Assembly (NCBI GenBank): GCA_033675545.1
Contig: JAWDGP010006571.1
Span: forward strand, 1 to 64,000
DNA length: 64,000 bases
Direction of reading: 5' to 3'
DNA from: Elysia crispata
Taxonomy: Eukaryota > Mollusca > Gastropoda > Plakobranchidae
The notes below the pieces were generated by a model. It did not search any database and was not told where the DNA came from. It was given only the letters and a program-made list of their open reading frames with translations. Shown here in pieces: positions 61,301 through 64,000 of the stretch. How positions within the stretch are numbered: the first letter of the stretch is position 1; every line of letters starts with the position of its first letter. A program made the translations under genes and the position numbers.

Positions 61301-64000
61301 TTGTAGTTGTAGATGTACTTGTTGTAGTTGTAGTTGTAGTTGTACTTGTTGTAGTTGTAGTTTTACTTGTTGTAGTTGTAGTTGTAGTTGTAGTTGTACT
61401 TGTTGTAGTTGTAGTTGTAGTTGTACTTGTTGTAGTTGTAGTTGTAGTTGTACTTGTACTTGTTGTAGTTGTAGTTGTACTTATTTCTTCTAGTTGTAGT
61501 TCTACTTGTACTTGTTGTAGTTGTAGTTGTAGTTGTACTTGTTGTAATTGTAGTTGTACTTGTTGTAGTTGTACTTGTACTTGTTGTTCTTGTCGTTGTT
61601 GTTGTAGTTGTACTTGTTGTAGTTGTAGTTGTACTTGTACTTGTTGTAGTTGTAGTTGTACTTGTTGTAGTTAAAGTTTTAATTTTACTTGTTTTATTTG
61701 CAGTTGTTTTTGTTGTAATTATAGTTGTAGTTGTATTTCTACTTCTTGTAGTTGTAATTGTACTTGTTGTACTTGTTGTAGTTGTAGTTGTCTTGTACTT
61801 CTTGTAGTTGTACTTCTACTTGTTGTAGTTGTAGCGTACTTGTACTTGTTGTAGTTCTAGTTGTAGTTGTAGTTGTACTTGTAGTAATTGTAGTTGTAGT
61901 TGTACTTGTTGTACTTGTAGTAGTACTTGTTGTAGGTGTAGTTGTACTTGTACTTGTTGTAGTTGTAGTTGTAGATTACTTGTTGTTGTTGTAGTTGTAG
62001 TTGTACTTGTTGTAGTTGTATTTGTACTTGTACTTGTGGTAGTTGTAGTTGTAGTTGTATTTGTAGTTGTATTTGTTCTATTTGTAGTTGTAGTTGTACT
62101 TGTTGTAGTTGTAGTTGTAGTTGTACTTGTTGTAGTTGTAGTTGTACTTGTACTTGTTGTAGTTGTAGTTGTAGTTGTAGTTGTAGTTGTACATGTTGTA
62201 GTTGTAGTTGTAGTTGTACTTGTACTTGTTGTAGTTGTAGTTGTAGTTGTACTTGTTGTAATTGTTGTTGTTGTACTTGTTGTTGATGTAGTTGTACTTG
62301 TACTTGTTGTAGTTGTAGTTGTATTTGAACGTGTTCTGGTTGTATTTGTACTTGTTGTAGTTGTAGTTGTACTTGTTGTAGTTGTAGTTTTACTGTTGAA
62401 GTTGTAGTTGTAGTTGTACTTGTTGTAATTGTAGATATAGTTGTACTTGTTGTACTTATAGTTGTAGTTGTACTTGTTGTAGTTGTAGTTGTAGTTCTAC
62501 TTGTACTTGTTGTAGTTGTAGTGAAACATGTACTTGTTGTAGTTATAGTTGTTGTAAATGTACTTGTTGTAGTTGTAGTTGTAGTTGTACTTTTACTTGT
62601 TGTAGATGAAGTTGTACTTGTATTTGTTCTAGTTGTAGTTTTTGTAGTAGTAGTTGTAGTTGTCCTTGTTGTAGTTGTAGATGTACTTGTTATACTTGTA
62701 GATGTAGTTGTACTTGTTATAGTTTTAGTTTTACTTGTTGTAGTTGTAGTTGTACTTGTACTTGTTGTAGTTGCAGTTGTAGTTGAACTTCTTGTACTTG
62801 TAGTTGTACTTGTTCTTGTTGTATTTCTAGTTGTACTTCTTGTTGTTGTACTTGTTGTAGTTGTAGCTGTTCTTATACTTGTTGTAGTTGTAGTTGTGTT
62901 TCTTGTAGTAGTAGTAGTTGTAGTTGTACTTGTTGTAGTTGTAGGACTTGTACTTGTTGTAGTTGTAGTTGTACTTGTAGTTGTAGTTTTATTTGTTGTA
63001 GTTTAAGTTGTACTTGTTGCAGTTGTAGTTTTACTTGTTGTAGTTGTAGTTGCACTTGTACTTGTTGTTGTTGTAGTTGTACTTCTTTAGTTGTAGTTGT
63101 ACTTGTACTTGTACTTGTTGTAGTTGTAGTTGTACTTGTTGCAGTTCTAGTTGTACTTGTACTTGTTGTAGTTGTACTTGAAAATGTACTTTTTGTAGTT
63201 GTAGTTGTACTTGTTGTAGTTGTAGTTGTACTTGTACTTGTTGTAGTTGTAGTTGTACTTGTACTTGTTGTGGTTGTACTTCCTGTAGTTATAGTTGTAC
63301 TTGTACTTGTTGTAGTTGTAGTTGTACTTCTTGTAATTGTATTTGTAGTTTTACTTGTTGTAGTTGTAGTTGTAGTTGTACTTGTACTTTTTCTAGTTGC
63401 AGTTGTAGTTGTAATTGTTGTAGACTGTTGCAATTGTACTTGTTGTAGTTGTAGTTGTATTTGTTATAGTTGTAGTTGTAGTTGTAATTTTCTTGTTGTA
63501 GTTGTAGTTGTAGTTGTACTTGTAGTTGTAGTTGTAGTTGTACTTGTTGTACTTGTAGTTGTACTTGTACTTGTTGTAGTTGTAGTTGTACTTGTATTTG
63601 TTTTAGTTGTAGTTGTAGTTGTAGTTGTACTTGTTGTAGTTGTAGTTGTACTTGTACTTATAGTTGTAGTTGTACTTGTTGTAATTTTAGTTGTAGTTGT
63701 AGTTTTAGTTGTATATATTGTAGTTGTAGTTCTAATTGTACTTGTTGTAGTTGTAGTTATACTGTTACTTGTTGTATTTTTAGTTGTACTTCTGTAGTTG
63801 TAGTTGTACTTTTTGTAGCTGTAGTTGTATTTGTTGTAGTTGTATTTGTACTTGTTGTAGTTTTAGTTGTATTTGTTGTAGTTGTAGTTTTAGTTGTACT
63901 TGTTGTTATTGTAGTTGTACTTGTACTTGTTGTAGTTTTAGTTGTACATGTTGTAGTTTAAGTTGTACTTGTTGCAGATGTAGTTGTACTTCTACTTTTT
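61301..64000 (+). repeat. Largely homogeneous satellite running off the window
   Basis: Near-consensus at about 61,310-61,660, 62,090-62,260, 63,100-63,280 and 63,480-63,660, with diverged patches between. Markers A-D are absent. The last bases are still ordinary satellite, so the array continues beyond 64,000. Confidence 0.75.

Larger units (their letters stand above)
1..64000 (+). repeat. Whole-window GTANTT/GTT satellite array
   Basis: Seen: from first to last base the sequence is made of hexamers GTAGTT and GTACTT, with minor GTAATT and GTATTT, plus the triplet GTT. The usual arrangement is (GTACTT)1-4 GTT (GTAGTT)1-5, giving 21- and 27-bp units most often. Reading through the window I found no block longer than a few tens of bases that departs from this pattern, no N gap and no foreign insertion. 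The 21-bp consensus holds 11 T, 6 G, 3 A and 1 C, so the strand bias is extreme. CpG is rare and appears only as scattered variants. Inference: a eukaryotic satellite of at least 64 kb, non-coding. I do not recognise the family name. The strand given is that of the T/G-rich word. Confidence 0.97.

Noticed and set aside
1-64000. Telomeric repeat
   Set aside because: The words lack the runs of two or more G typical of telomere repeats such as TTAGGG, TTTAGGG or TTAGG, and unit order is irregular.
1-64000. CRISPR array
   Set aside because: No constant repeat separated by unique spacers; all parts are variants of the same words and no cas gene is present.
1-64000. G-quadruplex or i-motif forming sequence
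   Set aside because: G occurs almost only singly or as GG; I saw no series of G tracts of three or more.
1-64000. Retroviral, LTR, Polinton or other virus-like fossils, and LINE/SINE insertions
   Set aside because: No stretch departs from the satellite words long enough to hold any part of such an element.
1-64000. Sequencing or assembly noise as the source of the array
   Set aside because: Rare variants recur in order over long distances and units diverge smoothly, which fits real evolution better than noise. Only the exact 114-bp duplication at 30,963-31,190 remains suspect.

Overview
The whole 64 kb window is one uninterrupted tandem satellite. I recognise no gene, RNA gene, transposon, CRISPR array or other unique sequence in it. 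The array is already running at base 1 and is still running at base 64000, so the window lies inside a longer block. Such a block fits a eukaryotic heterochromatic or subtelomeric/pericentromeric satellite. Nothing in the sequence identifies the lineage.

The written strand is very rich in T and G. Nearly every stretch is built from hexamers of the form GTA-N-TT, mostly GTAGTT ('G word') and GTACTT ('C word'), plus the triplet GTT. The words follow a loose grammar: one to four C words, then GTT, then one to five G words, then back to C words. The commonest units are 21 bp (one C word, GTT, two G words) and 27 bp (one C word more, or one G word more). Because all words are multiples of three with no stop in five of six frames, long open frames arise automatically. 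They read as Val/Leu, Cys/Thr/Ser, Thr/Ser, Asn/Tyr/Lys or Leu/Gln/Val polymers. I treat all of them as by-products of the repeat and annotate no CDS.

Two textures alternate. Homogeneous stretches of nearly consensus 21/27-mers lie at about 7.4-8.8, 13.2-13.4, 14.1-16.3, 22.6-23.3, 32.9-34.6, 42.36-46.4 and 61.3-63.6 kb. Variant-rich stretches lie at about 0.3-4.6, 8.9-11.5, 16.5-21, 24-27.5, 34.6-41 and 46.5-57.1 kb. The variant-rich stretches carry recurrent diagnostic variants that behave as markers of older higher-order repeats. They are: A, GGAGTTAGAC (about 20 copies); B, TCGATG (about 10); C, TAGCTGATG (about 10); D, TTGCAG...GAACTT...GTAGCTG (about 7).

Using such markers I could align long blocks by eye. 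(1) A collinear duplication of about 2.5 kb links 1,099-3,613 with 38,005-40,475, at an offset of about 36.9 kb. (2) A large higher-order repeat of about 1.8-2.0 kb occupies 52,684-57,1xx. (3) A perfect 114-bp tandem duplication lies at 30,963-31,190. (4) Several shorter local or distant duplications occur. Every marker I found is in the same orientation; I saw no inversion. All alignments are by eye and need a self dot-plot.
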